The translations under genes and the position numbers were made by a program. From Sedimentisphaerales bacterium (GTDB lineage: Bacteria > Planctomycetota > Phycisphaerae > Sedimentisphaerales > UBA12454): a stretch of 44,083 nt of DNA. The stretch covers positions 1 to 44,083 of the forward strand of contig JAFGGI010000049.1 of the NCBI GenBank assembly GCA_016930635.1, given 5' to 3'. How positions within the stretch are numbered: position 1 is the stretch's first letter; each line of letters begins with the position of its first letter. The notes under the pieces are model-generated. The model saw only the letters and a program-made list of their open reading frames with translations, was not told the origin of the DNA and made no database searches. Shown here in pieces: positions 16,828 to 23,986 of this stretch.

Positions 16828-17292
16828 CTACTTTTCGCACCTTTTTCCGTCATTGCGAGCGCAGTCATGTTTTTCACTGGTAAAATGCCCGGATTTACGC
16901 TTTAAAATAATTAATTCAAAAGTCATAATTGACAATAAAGAGCCTAATCCGCTTCCTAAAATATCGAATAAGTCACAGTATGTACTCGCTCCCCACATTG
17001 GTTTTAATTCTTCAACAGTCAATATTACAAATACCAATACCGAACTTATATAAACAATATGACGTCCATATTTTGGCTCTGCCGTCACAACTGGATTTAC
17101 AAAAGCAAGGCTGATAATGTATGCAGCAATAAAATTAGGAAAACTCCCGGCCAGAATTCCTGCAAATGGTATATGACTGAACATAGGCCTTAAAACTTCT
17201 TTATTTAAAGTAACTAATCCGAATAAAAGGCCAAATAGAAATACATTTATTGCCATAATTCTTATTTTGCTTTTTCGATTCAATTTTACCAT
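16828..17292 (-). CDS. Small membrane protein, C-terminus running into a REP-like element
   Basis: 154 residues with about four hydrophobic segments. I do not recognise it firmly; the block VEELKPMWGASTYCDLFDIL followed by GSGLGSLL has the shape of the VanZ-like E...D..D..G pattern, which is weak evidence. The last 16 or so residues (SEKHDCARNDGKR) are the translation of the partial TCATTGCGAG repeat at 16849-16866, so the ancestral stop was probably upstream and was lost or displaced by the repeat. ATG 17292 has no good ribosome site. It may be a separate unit from the TPR genes, 291 bases downstream. Confidence 0.5.
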   Translation of the reverse strand: MVKLNRKSKIRIMAINVFLFGLLFGLVTLNKEVLRPMFSHIPFAGILAGSFPNFIAAYIISLAFVNPVVTAEPKYGRHIVYISSVLVFVILTVEELKPMWGASTYCDLFDILGSGLGSLLSIMTFELIILKRKSGHFTSEKHDCARNDGKRCEK

Positions 17293-17412
17293 TCGTTTAG
17301 TTCAACTCCGGTTTATATACTTGACAATAAATATACATCTCTTTCCAACACCTCTCAACAAAAAATCCCGCCCCCGGCGGCTCCTAAATTTGATATTCTA
17401 TGTCCTAACCCC

Positions 17413-17435
17413 TATACGCTAAACGCTCTACGCTA
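17413..17435. repeat. Short ACGCT tandem tract
   Basis: TATACGCTAAACGCT followed by CTACGCTA gives three ACGCT words at 7-8 base spacing in the spacer upstream of the catalase promoter. No gene fits here. Confidence 0.45.
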
Positions 17436-17448
17436 TTTTTATTTTCTC

Positions 17449-17478
17449 TTGCCTGTGGTTCGCTGCCAGCCTTATAAT
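17449..17478 (+). promoter_or_regulatory. Candidate catalase promoter
   Basis: TTGCCT (17449-17454) and a perfect TATAAT (17473-17478) are 18 bases apart. Predicted transcription would start near 17485, giving an 80-base leader before katA. Confidence 0.55.
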
Positions 17479-17521
17479 AGCCTCTGCCAAGAGATTAGTA
17501 TCATCCAGGGAACGATCCGAA

Positions 17522-17539
17522 TTAGTTAAATATAACTAA
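17522..17539. promoter_or_regulatory. Palindromic candidate operator in the catalase leader
   Basis: TTAGTTA-AATA-TAACTAA is a perfect inverted repeat with seven-base arms, just before the katA ribosome site. Catalases are often controlled by PerR or OxyR, but this is not the 7-1-7 PerR/Fur box, so the regulator is unknown. Confidence 0.4.
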
Positions 17540-17566
17540 ACCAGAAAGGGGTAAAGGTGGATTAGG

Positions 17567-19003
17567 ATGAAAAAGAAAAAACTCACCACATCGGCAGGGG
17601 CGCCCGTAAGCGACAATCAAAATTCTCTCACCGCCGGTGAGCGGGGCCCGACATTACTCCAGGACCATGTCCTGCTCAACAAACTGGCACATTTCAATCG
17701 TGAACGCATCCCCGAACGGGTCGTCCACGCCAAAGCCGCAGGAGCCCACGGCACATTTACCGTAACCAAAGACGTAACGCAATACACAAAGGCCAGCATC
17801 TTCGCAAAAGTCGGCAAGAAAACCCCGATGTTCGGCCGATTCTCCACCGTCGCAGGCGAAAAAGGTTCCGCCGACACCGTCCGCGACGTCAGGGGCTTCG
17901 CACTGAAGTTCTACACCGACCAGGGCAACTGGGACATGGTAGGCAACAACACTCCCGTCTTCTTCATACGTGACGCGATAAAGTTCCCCGACTTCATACA
18001 CACGCAAAAGCGGATGGCACAGACAAATTTACGCTCCCACACAATGTGGTGGGACTTCTGGTCCCAGGTCCCCGAGGCACTGCACCAGGTTACAATACTC
18101 TTTTCAGACCGCGGCATCCCCAAAGGCATCCCATATATGAACGGCTACAGCTCACACACATACAGTTTCATCAACGCCAGGAACGAACGCTTCTGGGTAA
18201 AGTTCCACTTCAAAACCCAACAGGGTATCCAGTGCATGCCCCAGGCCCAGGCCGACGAGCTCGCAGGCCAAAACCCCGACTACCATACCGAACAACTGTT
18301 CAATATGATAGAAAAAGGCGAATACCCCAAGTGGACCCTCTACGTACAGGTAATGCCCGAGCTCGAAGCCGAAAATTACCGCTGGAACCCCTTCGATTTG
18401 ACAAAGGTTTGGCCGCACGCCGACTATCCGCTTATCGAAGTCGGCGAAATGGAGCTGAACAAGAACCCTGAAAACTATTTCGCCGAGGTCGAGCAGTCCG
18501 CCTTTTCACCTGCCAACGTTGTGCCCGGCATATCATTTTCACCTTGCAAAATGCTCCAGGCCCGTATCTTCTCTTATGCCGATGCCCATCGTTATCGTTT
18601 AGGCGCAAATTATGAGCACCTGCCCATCAATCGGCCGCAATGTCCCGTCAATAACTATCAGCGAGACGGTGCTATGCGCTTCGACGGCAACGGCGGCGCA
18701 TCTGTAAATTACGAGCCCAACAGTTTCAACGGCCCCGAAGCCGACCCTGCATTTGCCGAACCTCCTTTAAAAATTTCAGGCAATGCTGACAGATACGACC
18801 AGAAGCGTGGTGTTGATGACGACTATGTCCAGCCGGGCAATTTGTTCAGACTGATGCCTGATGATGAAAAGAAGCGGCTGATACAGAATATTTCAGCGAG
18901 CTTGAAACAGGTCTCTAAGGATTTGCAGGAAAAGATGGTCGCCCATTTCCGCAAGGCGGATAAAGACTATGGCGACGGTATCGCCAAAGAAATAGGTTTA
19001 TAA
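17567..19003 (+). CDS. katA: Heme catalase (small-subunit type)
   Basis: 478 residues, the length of clade 3 monofunctional catalases, which convert hydrogen peroxide to water and oxygen. Catalytic His54 lies in [12 protein letters not shown], Asn127 in [13 protein letters not shown], and the heme-ligating Tyr337 in [14 protein letters not shown]. The N-terminal [13 protein letters not shown] is typical. No export signal is visible, so it should be cytoplasmic. GGTGG lies upstream of the ATG. It forms its own unit with a promoter, a candidate operator and a terminator. Codon use in the first two thirds is strikingly rich in C-ending codons compared with neighbours, suggesting high expression or past transfer. 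Confidence 0.97.
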   Translation: MKKKKLTTSAGAPVSDNQNSLTAGERGPTLLQDHVLLNKLAHFNRERIPERVVHAKAAGAHGTFTVTKDVTQYTKASIFAKVGKKTPMFGRFSTVAGEKGSADTVRDVRGFALKFYTDQGNWDMVGNNTPVFFIRDAIKFPDFIHTQKRMAQTNLRSHTMWWDFWSQVPEALHQVTILFSDRGIPKGIPYMNGYSSHTYSFINARNERFWVKFHFKTQQGIQCMPQAQADELAGQNPDYHTEQLFNMIEKGEYPKWTLYVQVMPELEAENYRWNPFDLTKVWPHADYPLIEVGEMELNKNPENYFAEVEQSAFSPANVVPGISFSPCKMLQARIFSYADAHRYRLGANYEHLPINRPQCPVNNYQRDGAMRFDGNGGASVNYEPNSFNGPEADPAFAEPPLKISGNADRYDQKRGVDDDYVQPGNLFRLMPDDEKKRLIQNISASLKQVSKDLQEKMVAHFRKADKDYGDGIAKEIGL

Positions 19004-19015
19004 TAAAATAATTAG

Positions 19016-19043
19016 CCCCCGGACCTGTGCCGGGGGATTTTCT
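19016..19043 (+). terminator. Intrinsic terminator of katA
   Basis: CCCCCGG (19016-19022) pairs with CCGGGGG (19030-19036) across a seven-base loop, followed by ATTTTCT. It lies 12 bases after the katA stop. The T-run is short but the stem is strong. Confidence 0.7.
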
Positions 19044-19078
19044 GTGCCGAGGGGTTTTATTTTCCTTTTAATATTTAG

Positions 19079-19100
19079 CCCCGGCAATACCTTGCCGGGG
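19079..19100. repeat. Second GC-rich hairpin downstream of katA
   Basis: CCCCGGC-AATACCTT-GCCGGGG is a perfect seven-pair stem. It shares the AGCCCCxGG...CCGGGG design of the preceding terminator but has no T-run. It could stop minus-strand transcripts from the gene ending at 19186 or be a REP-like copy. Confidence 0.5.
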
Positions 19101-19185
19101 TCATAAAATCCGTTTAACCCGTCGCTTCACGGCAAGTCTTTTGTCATTTGACCCTAATAAAACCCAACATATGTACAAAACGGTT

Positions 19186-19653
19186 TTAGGCATCACGTGT
19201 CTGCTCCAAGTATTCTTGCGCAACACGATACCATGAGTGGGCAGGTAACACGGCTCTTTTGATAAAAGCTGTAATCTCTTTGGAAAAATCTGATGACCAC
19301 GATTCATTAGGCAGAGAAACACATTCTTCGATTAAATACTTAGCTTTGCCTGACCATAGAACTGTCGAGTAACCAACTGTGTTGGAATGTTTTGAACGGT
19401 CATCCCACCAGACTTTAGGAAGAGGTACTTTCGGATCATTTGATACCGCTAGCGTTATATCTACAGAATTAGGTTTTGTGCGCAAGTGCAGATGAAATAC
19501 GTGAATATACGAGCTGCAGTTGCGCTGAAAGCAAACCGACCACGAATCAGAAGAGGCGTCACGAAGAGTCCAATCCTCGCCAAGATACTTTTTTACAGCA
19601 CTCTCAGATGTTGAGCGAAAGACTTGCTTAAGAAAGGCATTCTTATTTGACAT
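19186..19653 (-). CDS. Hypothetical protein, unrecognised
   Basis: 155 residues, soluble, with many Trp and Ser residues (SDSWSVCFQRN, KVWWDDRSKHS, HSWYRVAQEYLEQ). The start SNKNAFLKQVFRSTSE and overall size vaguely recall DUF4304-type proteins, but I cannot confirm this. It carries no signal peptide or membrane helix. It is the last of three small minus-strand genes between katA and ileS. AGAAG precedes the ATG weakly. Confidence 0.55.
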   Translation of the reverse strand: MSNKNAFLKQVFRSTSESAVKKYLGEDWTLRDASSDSWSVCFQRNCSSYIHVFHLHLRTKPNSVDITLAVSNDPKVPLPKVWWDDRSKHSNTVGYSTVLWSGKAKYLIEECVSLPNESWSSDFSKEITAFIKRAVLPAHSWYRVAQEYLEQTRDA

Positions 19654-19707
19654 TCTTCTTTTTTACCTAATAATTCTTACAAGGTTTATATAAAACAAAA
19701 AAACAGA

Positions 19708-19956
19708 CTATTCCGTTTTTTCCTCTGCTTTATCCCTTATTTCGCATAACCAGCCTTTCAGCATTATACCAAGCAGTGATGATGCCGCTATAATTGAACC
19801 CATGATTAAAAAGGCCGGCCAAACTTTCGCATTTTTAGGATACCAACCGCCTATAACGAGAAATAACATACTCCCGGCACACCAAAGCACCGAATACATT
19901 ACAACGAACCACACCGCCATATATAATGTCTTAATTTTACTGTATTTTTTACTCAA
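19708..19956 (-). CDS. Small two-helix membrane protein, unrecognised
   Basis: 82 residues with two clear membrane segments (about 10-35 and 46-65) and a charged tail (CEIRDKAEEKTE). The longest frame starts with TTG at 19956; an ATG 12 codons in would shorten it to 70 residues and cut into the first helix, so TTG is kept tentatively. Function is unknown. It lies 54 bases before the next minus gene. Confidence 0.5.
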   Translation of the reverse strand: MSKKYSKIKTLYMAVWFVVMYSVLWCAGSMLFLVIGGWYPKNAKVWPAFLIMGSIIAASSLLGIMLKGWLCEIRDKAEEKTE

Positions 19957-19988
19957 AACTTTTTCTCTCTTATACGCCGTCTTTTTCT

Positions 19989-20411
19989 CTAATCTATTTT
20001 GTCAAAACGTTCACCATAGCCTGGAATGGGAAAATCCTGATATACCCAATATCCACCATCATCAAAAACAAGTTTTCCCTTAATAGTTTTATTCCAGACA
20101 TCGCTAAAAATCTCTACAACAAGAGTATTTCTGTCACGTGAAAGTATTCTGACTTCATCCGTTTCTACATAGTCATCTGATATTAAAGTACATCTCTTCC
20201 CATCAAGTTCCACTTTGGTAGTGCCAAGTATTTCTGATACTTTATCAAGCCTTTCTCCTGATAAGACATTATTTTCTTTAAGGTAACTTATAGTTTGATC
20301 TTTGTTTGAAATATACATCCCATCGTATTTATGGATTCCAAAATAATACAACCCATATATGATCAGGCATATAACAATGACTAGAGCTATAATAATTCTC
20401 AATTGCTTCAT
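19989..20411 (-). CDS. Single-pass anchored protein, unrecognised
   Basis: 140 residues: one N-terminal membrane anchor (about residues 5-26) followed by an extracytoplasmic domain of about 110 residues. That domain has a beta-rich look and ends VYQDFPIPGYGERFDKID. No lipobox and no family I recognise. First of the three small minus-strand genes; no strong ribosome site is visible before the ATG. Confidence 0.5.
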   Translation of the reverse strand: MKQLRIIIALVIVICLIIYGLYYFGIHKYDGMYISNKDQTISYLKENNVLSGERLDKVSEILGTTKVELDGKRCTLISDDYVETDEVRILSRDRNTLVVEIFSDVWNKTIKGKLVFDDGGYWVYQDFPIPGYGERFDKID

Positions 20412-20460
20412 TGTAAATCTAATGAATTATTAGCCTTTTATCTTCCATTTTTTCCTCGCT

Positions 20461-20609
20461 AAATACTATATACTAAATACCAAATACCAGATACCTTAAC
20501 AATCATAAAAATTTATGCCATAGGTATCTGCGATTCTGATAACCGATAACTGAATACTGATAACTGTATGATAACTGATAACCGAGTTCTGATAACTGTC
20601 AACTGAATT
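20461..20609. repeat. Low-complexity spacer tract (AATACC and GATAACTG words)
   Basis: 20461-20496 repeats AATAC/TATAC words (ACTAAATACCAAATACC). 20534-20609 repeats CTGATAACCG, CTGATAACTG and variants at irregular 8-15 base spacing. Units are too degenerate and too close for a CRISPR array. No ORF fits. Confidence 0.6.
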
Positions 20610-20621
20610 GTTAAGTTCTGC

Positions 20622-20650
20622 TTGACTTATGCCGAAATAACTGGTATAAG
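20622..20650 (+). promoter_or_regulatory. Promoter P1 of the ileS leader
   Basis: TTGACT (20622-20627), a 17-base spacer and TATAAG (20645-20650) with an extended TGG just before it. The expected start of transcription, 20656-20658, falls on the ATG of the leader ORF, so the leader would be translated from a leaderless or nearly leaderless message. Confidence 0.65.
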
Positions 20651-20657
20651 GATACTA

Positions 20658-20753
20658 ATGACTAATGTTTCGAGACAATTCGTTCCAGGCCTTTCAAAAG
20701 CCATCACTGGCATTGCTATTATTATCGCTATTATCATAGGTGGTCCCGGCTGA
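20658..20753 (+). CDS. Isoleucine-rich leader peptide of ileS
   Basis: A 31-codon ORF that begins MTNVSRQFVPGLSK and continues AITGIAIIIAIIIGGPG before TGA. Isoleucine fills positions 16, 19, 21-23 and 25-27: eight of twelve codons, using ATT, ATC and ATA. AAGGA lies five bases before the ATG, but it overlaps the P1 -10 box and may not be transcribed from P1. The ORF overlaps pairing segment 1 (20690-20702), and its stop codon opens segment 2. The peptide most likely serves only as a ribosome-stalling sensor of charged tRNA-Ile. Confidence 0.8.
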   Translation: MTNVSRQFVPGLSKAITGIAIIIAIIIGGPG

Positions 20754-20813
20754 AAGGTTCTTTAAAACGATGATTTAAAAGCCTTTCAGGACAAAACCTT
20801 GAAAGGCTTTTTT
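20688..20813 (+). promoter_or_regulatory. Ribosome-mediated transcription attenuator of ileS
   Basis: Four segments alternate between two complementary sequences. Segment 1 is CCTTTCA (20690-20696, helped by GCC 20700-20702). Segment 2 is CTGAAAGG (20750-20757). Segment 3 is GCCTTTCAG (20781-20789). Segment 4 is TGAAAGGC (20800-20807). Pairing 2:3 gives an eight-pair antiterminator; 3:4 gives the terminator; 1:2 permits termination when the leader is untranslated. A ribosome held at the Ile codons leaves segment 2 free for 3; one reaching TGA at 20751 masks segment 2 so 3:4 forms. This matches the classical trp/his/ilv logic. Confidence 0.82.
20777..20813 (+). terminator. Attenuator terminator upstream of ileS
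   Basis: AAAAGCCTTTCAGG pairs with CCTTGAAAGGCTTTT (up to 14 pairs with one wobble, short A-rich loop) and ends in six T residues at 20808-20813. It lies 67 bases before ileS and between the leader ORF and the gene. Confidence 0.9.
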
Positions 20814-20824
20814 GTTATAACTGC

Positions 20825-20853
20825 TTGACAGATAAAGAAGTTAAAATTATGAT
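20825..20853 (+). promoter_or_regulatory. Promoter P2 of ileS, downstream of the attenuator
   Basis: A perfect TTGACA (20825-20830) and TATGAT (20848-20853) are separated by the optimal 17 bases. Transcription would start near 20860, leaving a 20-base leader with AGGA before the ileS ATG. It would bypass the attenuator. Confidence 0.6.
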
Positions 20854-20879
20854 GTTTGGTTTAATTTATTAGGAATTTT

Positions 20880-23723
20880 ATGACTAACGAAAAAAAGAAC
20901 TATCGACCGACGCTTAATTTGCCCAGTACCAGCTTTGGCATGAAGGCTAATTTAACTCAGCGTGAGCCTGCCCAGCGCAAGGCCTGGGACAAGATGGCCA
21001 TTTATGAAAAGATAATGGATGCCAGAGTCGATTCGCCTCAATATACCCTTCACGATGGCCCGCCCTACGCCAATGGCGACATCCACATGGGTCACGTCAT
21101 CAACAAGGTCTTAAAAGATATAGTCGTCAAATACAAAACGATGTCAGGCTTCAAGGCTCCATACGTACCAGGCTGGGACTGCCATGGCCTGCCCATCGAG
21201 GCCAAGGTCTTTGCCGAGCTGGGCGAAAAGGCCAAGACTTTAAGCAAGCTCGAGATCCGCAAGCTCTGCCAGAAGTATGCAAGCAAATATGTCAAGCTTC
21301 AGACAAAGCAGTTCAAGGACCTGGGCGTCTTTGGCGATTTCAAAAATCCGTATTTGACACTCAAGCCTCAGTACGAGGCCGGCATTTGTGAAGTCTTTGC
21401 CGAGCTCGTGGAAAAGGGACTTGTTTATAAGCAGTTAAAACCGATTCATTGGTCAGTTGGCTGTCAGACGGCCCTGGCCGATGCTGAACTTGAATATGAA
21501 GATGTAACTTCGCCGAGTATTTTTGTTAATTTCCCTGCCGATGAGGATTCTGCTAAAAAGTTGAAATCACTCGGGTTAGTTGAAGATGATGATAGCAGTG
21601 TATGTTTTATGATATGGACGACAACGCCGTGGACGCTGGCTGCCAATTTAGCTGTAGCTGCTCATCCGGACCTGGAATATAAAGCCGTAAGTTATTCACA
21701 AAATGGTCAAAAATTTACCTCTATTATTGCCCAGGCAAGACTGGAGGCTGTTGTCGCTGCCGGAAAGCTCGAGGGCCATACGGTTAGTGCCAAGAGCGTC
21801 AAGGGCAAGGACCTTGTGGGCCTGAGGTATAGGCATCCATATATTGAGAATAATCCTACGGACAAGGATGCCTGGGTGGTTATCGGTGCCAATTTCGTAA
21901 CGACTGAGGATGGCACGGGTTTGGTCCATACTGCCCCCGGCCATGGTCTTGAGGACTATATAGCCGGCCAGCAGAATAACCTGGCTGTTTATTCCCCTGT
22001 CAAGGACGATGGCTGTTATGATGACACTGTTCCGGACTGGCTTTGTGGTAAAAATGTCCTGGAGGTAGATAAGGAAGTTAATGGATTCTTAAGCGATAAG
22101 GGTTTACTTTTCGCCGAGGGCGAAATCACCCACAGTTACCCCCACTGCTGGCGAAGCCGAATGCCCGTCATCTTCCGTGCTACCGAGCAATGGCATATTT
22201 CGGTAGATAAGCCGATGGAAAAAGGGAAGAGTTTGAGGGAGCTGGCGATTGAGCGAGTACCTGAGGTTAAGTGGATACCAGCCTGGGGTGAAAAAAGAAT
22301 TTCAGGGATGCTTGAATCAAGGCCCGACTGGTGTATATCAAGACAGCGATGCTGGGGTATGCCGATACCAGTATTCTACAATTCGCAGGGACAGACGCTT
22401 TTGACAAAAGAATCCGTATTGGCTGTCGCTGAACATATGAGACAAAAAGGCTCGGATAGCTGGTTTATCGATTCGCCAAAAGAAATACTCGGTAAAGACT
22501 TTAAACTGCCGGAAGGATTCAGCTTTGACGACCTGCAAAAGGAAGAGAATATCTTCGATGTCTGGTTCGAGTCCGGTTGCTCGTGGTACAGTGTGGCAAA
22601 ACAGGCGGGCTGGGCAATACCAGTCGACCTATACCTGGAAGGCTCAGACCAGCATCGCGGCTGGTTCCAGCTTTCACTGCTACCGGCCTTAGGCGCTATC
22701 GGAAGTGAACCTTTCAAAACCGTACTTACTCACGGATTCACCGTTGATGAGGAAGGCAGGAAACAATCCAAATCGCTCGGCAATTACGTCAATGCCCAGG
22801 ATGAAGTTAATAAATACGGCTCAGATATTTTGAGGCTGTGGGTTGCAAGTGTTAATTACCAGGAAGATATGCGGTGCAGTGATGCGCTTATCGGCAGACT
22901 GCAGGATGCCTACAGAAAAATGAGAAATACCGTGCGTTACCTGCTGGGTAATATTTCTGATTTTGACCCTGCAAAGAATAGTGTGCCTTACGATAAGATG
23001 TTCGAGATAGACCGCTGGGCAGTTCAAAGGCTGCAAAAACTTATAAGCGAGGTAACAAATGCTTATGAGAATTTCCTGTTCCATAGAGTTTACGGGCTTA
23101 TCTATAACTTCTGCGTTGTAGAGATGAGCAGTATCTATATGGATGTACTCAAAGACAGGCTTTACTGTGACGGTAAGGATTCGGTTTCAAGGCAGAGCAG
23201 TCAGACGGCGATGTATAAAATACTCGATGCTCTGGTCAGGATGCTTGCACCAGTACTTGCACATACGGCAGAAGAGATTTACGCGGCAATGGACGCTAAG
23301 ACAGAGTCGGCAGAAAGCGTTCATTTATTAACTATGGCAAAAGTTGACAAATCGATTGACTGGAAGAAGGAAGATAGAAAATGGAGTAAACTGCTTTCGC
23401 TTCGTGATGAGGTTCTAAAGGAACTTGAAGGCCTGAGGAAAAATGAAGTAATCGCCAGTAACCAGGAGGCCTCTGTAACGATATCGACAGATGATAGTGA
23501 ATTGACGGGTCTGGTTGAGCAGTTAGGTATTGAGAACTTCGCAGCGCTTTGTATTGTAAGTGAAGTTAATCTGAAAAAGGAAAAGGGTGAGAAATTAGTC
23601 TCTGCTCAAAAAAGTGCACATCAAAAATGCCAAAGGTGCTGGAACTACTGGCCAAGCGTTGGCGAGGATGCGGAGAATACAGAGCTTTGCGGAAGATGTC
23701 GCGACGTTATTTCTAATCGCTGA
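20880..23723 (+). CDS. ileS: Isoleucyl-tRNA synthetase
   Basis: 947 residues, standard bacterial IleRS length. It charges tRNA-Ile and edits mischarged valine. The HIGH-type motif HMGH is at residues 69-72 in PPYANGDIHMGHVINK; the KMSKS-type loop is KQSKS at 628-632. The CP1 editing domain lies between them, with TTPWTLAANLAV and GLVHTAPGHGLEDY. The C-terminal zinc finger CQRCWNYWP...CGRC (about 915-942) marks the common bacterial type with a C-terminal zinc domain. AGGA five bases before ATG sets the start. Expression is probably controlled by the leader attenuator and the P2 promoter. Codon use changes from C/G-ending to T/A-ending around 21480. Confidence 0.98.
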   Translation: MTNEKKNYRPTLNLPSTSFGMKANLTQREPAQRKAWDKMAIYEKIMDARVDSPQYTLHDGPPYANGDIHMGHVINKVLKDIVVKYKTMSGFKAPYVPGWDCHGLPIEAKVFAELGEKAKTLSKLEIRKLCQKYASKYVKLQTKQFKDLGVFGDFKNPYLTLKPQYEAGICEVFAELVEKGLVYKQLKPIHWSVGCQTALADAELEYEDVTSPSIFVNFPADEDSAKKLKSLGLVEDDDSSVCFMIWTTTPWTLAANLAVAAHPDLEYKAVSYSQNGQKFTSIIAQARLEAVVAAGKLEGHTVSAKSVKGKDLVGLRYRHPYIENNPTDKDAWVVIGANFVTTEDGTGLVHTAPGHGLEDYIAGQQNNLAVYSPVKDDGCYDDTVPDWLCGKNVLEVDKEVNGFLSDKGLLFAEGEITHSYPHCWRSRMPVIFRATEQWHISVDKPMEKGKSLRELAIERVPEVKWIPAWGEKRISGMLESRPDWCISRQRCWGMPIPVFYNSQGQTLLTKESVLAVAEHMRQKGSDSWFIDSPKEILGKDFKLPEGFSFDDLQKEENIFDVWFESGCSWYSVAKQAGWAIPVDLYLEGSDQHRGWFQLSLLPALGAIGSEPFKTVLTHGFTVDEEGRKQSKSLGNYVNAQDEVNKYGSDILRLWVASVNYQEDMRCSDALIGRLQDAYRKMRNTVRYLLGNISDFDPAKNSVPYDKMFEIDRWAVQRLQKLISEVTNAYENFLFHRVYGLIYNFCVVEMSSIYMDVLKDRLYCDGKDSVSRQSSQTAMYKILDALVRMLAPVLAHTAEEIYAAMDAKTESAESVHLLTMAKVDKSIDWKKEDRKWSKLLSLRDEVLKELEGLRKNEVIASNQEASVTISTDDSELTGLVEQLGIENFAALCIVSEVNLKKEKGEKLVSAQKSAHQKCQRCWNYWPSVGEDAENTELCGRCRDVISNR

Positions 23724-23811
23724 CACCTAAGGCACAAGTTATGCTGATTTTGTTGATTATTTGTTTTAACTAAAGAGGACCGCTCTATTACTGTCGCGGC
23801 TCTGGCCCTGC

Positions 23812-23944
23812 CATGCGGGGATGACGGGGCTAACCGAATAATACAAACCCGCCGTAAAACGGCGGGCTAAATATAAAAATGGATTCCCAATCGAGTTGAG
23901 CATGACAGGGACCCCGTCATGCGGGGATGAGGGGGGCTAAACGG
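23812..23944. repeat. Spacer with duplicated CATGCGGGGATGA element and a GC hairpin
   Basis: CATGCGGGGATGACGGGG followed by CTAACCG (23812-23836) recurs as CATGCGGGGATGAGGGGG followed by GCTAAACGG (23918-23944). Between them lies a perfect hairpin CCCGCCGT-AAA-ACGGCGGG (23848-23866) and GGATTCCCAATCGAG (23881-23895), parts of a common intergenic repeat type. The hairpin has no T-run, so its role as an ileS terminator is uncertain. Confidence 0.6.
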
Positions 23945-23986
23945 ATATTGATGGAATATTTTTCCAATTTGTGGTAATATAAATAG

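Noticed and set aside
18046-18471. 141-codon ORF inside katA
   Set aside because: Another frame of the catalase gene, Arg/Pro-rich because of the C-rich codons.
20461-20609. CRISPR array
   Set aside because: The repeated words are short, degenerate and only a few bases apart; no constant 25-40 base repeat, no equal spacers and no cas genes.
20658-20815. T-box riboswitch for ileS
   Set aside because: GGTGGTCCCGGC resembles the T-box core, but there is no visible stem I, specifier loop or antiterminator built on it; the terminator does not overlap it. The Ile-rich ORF explains the region better.
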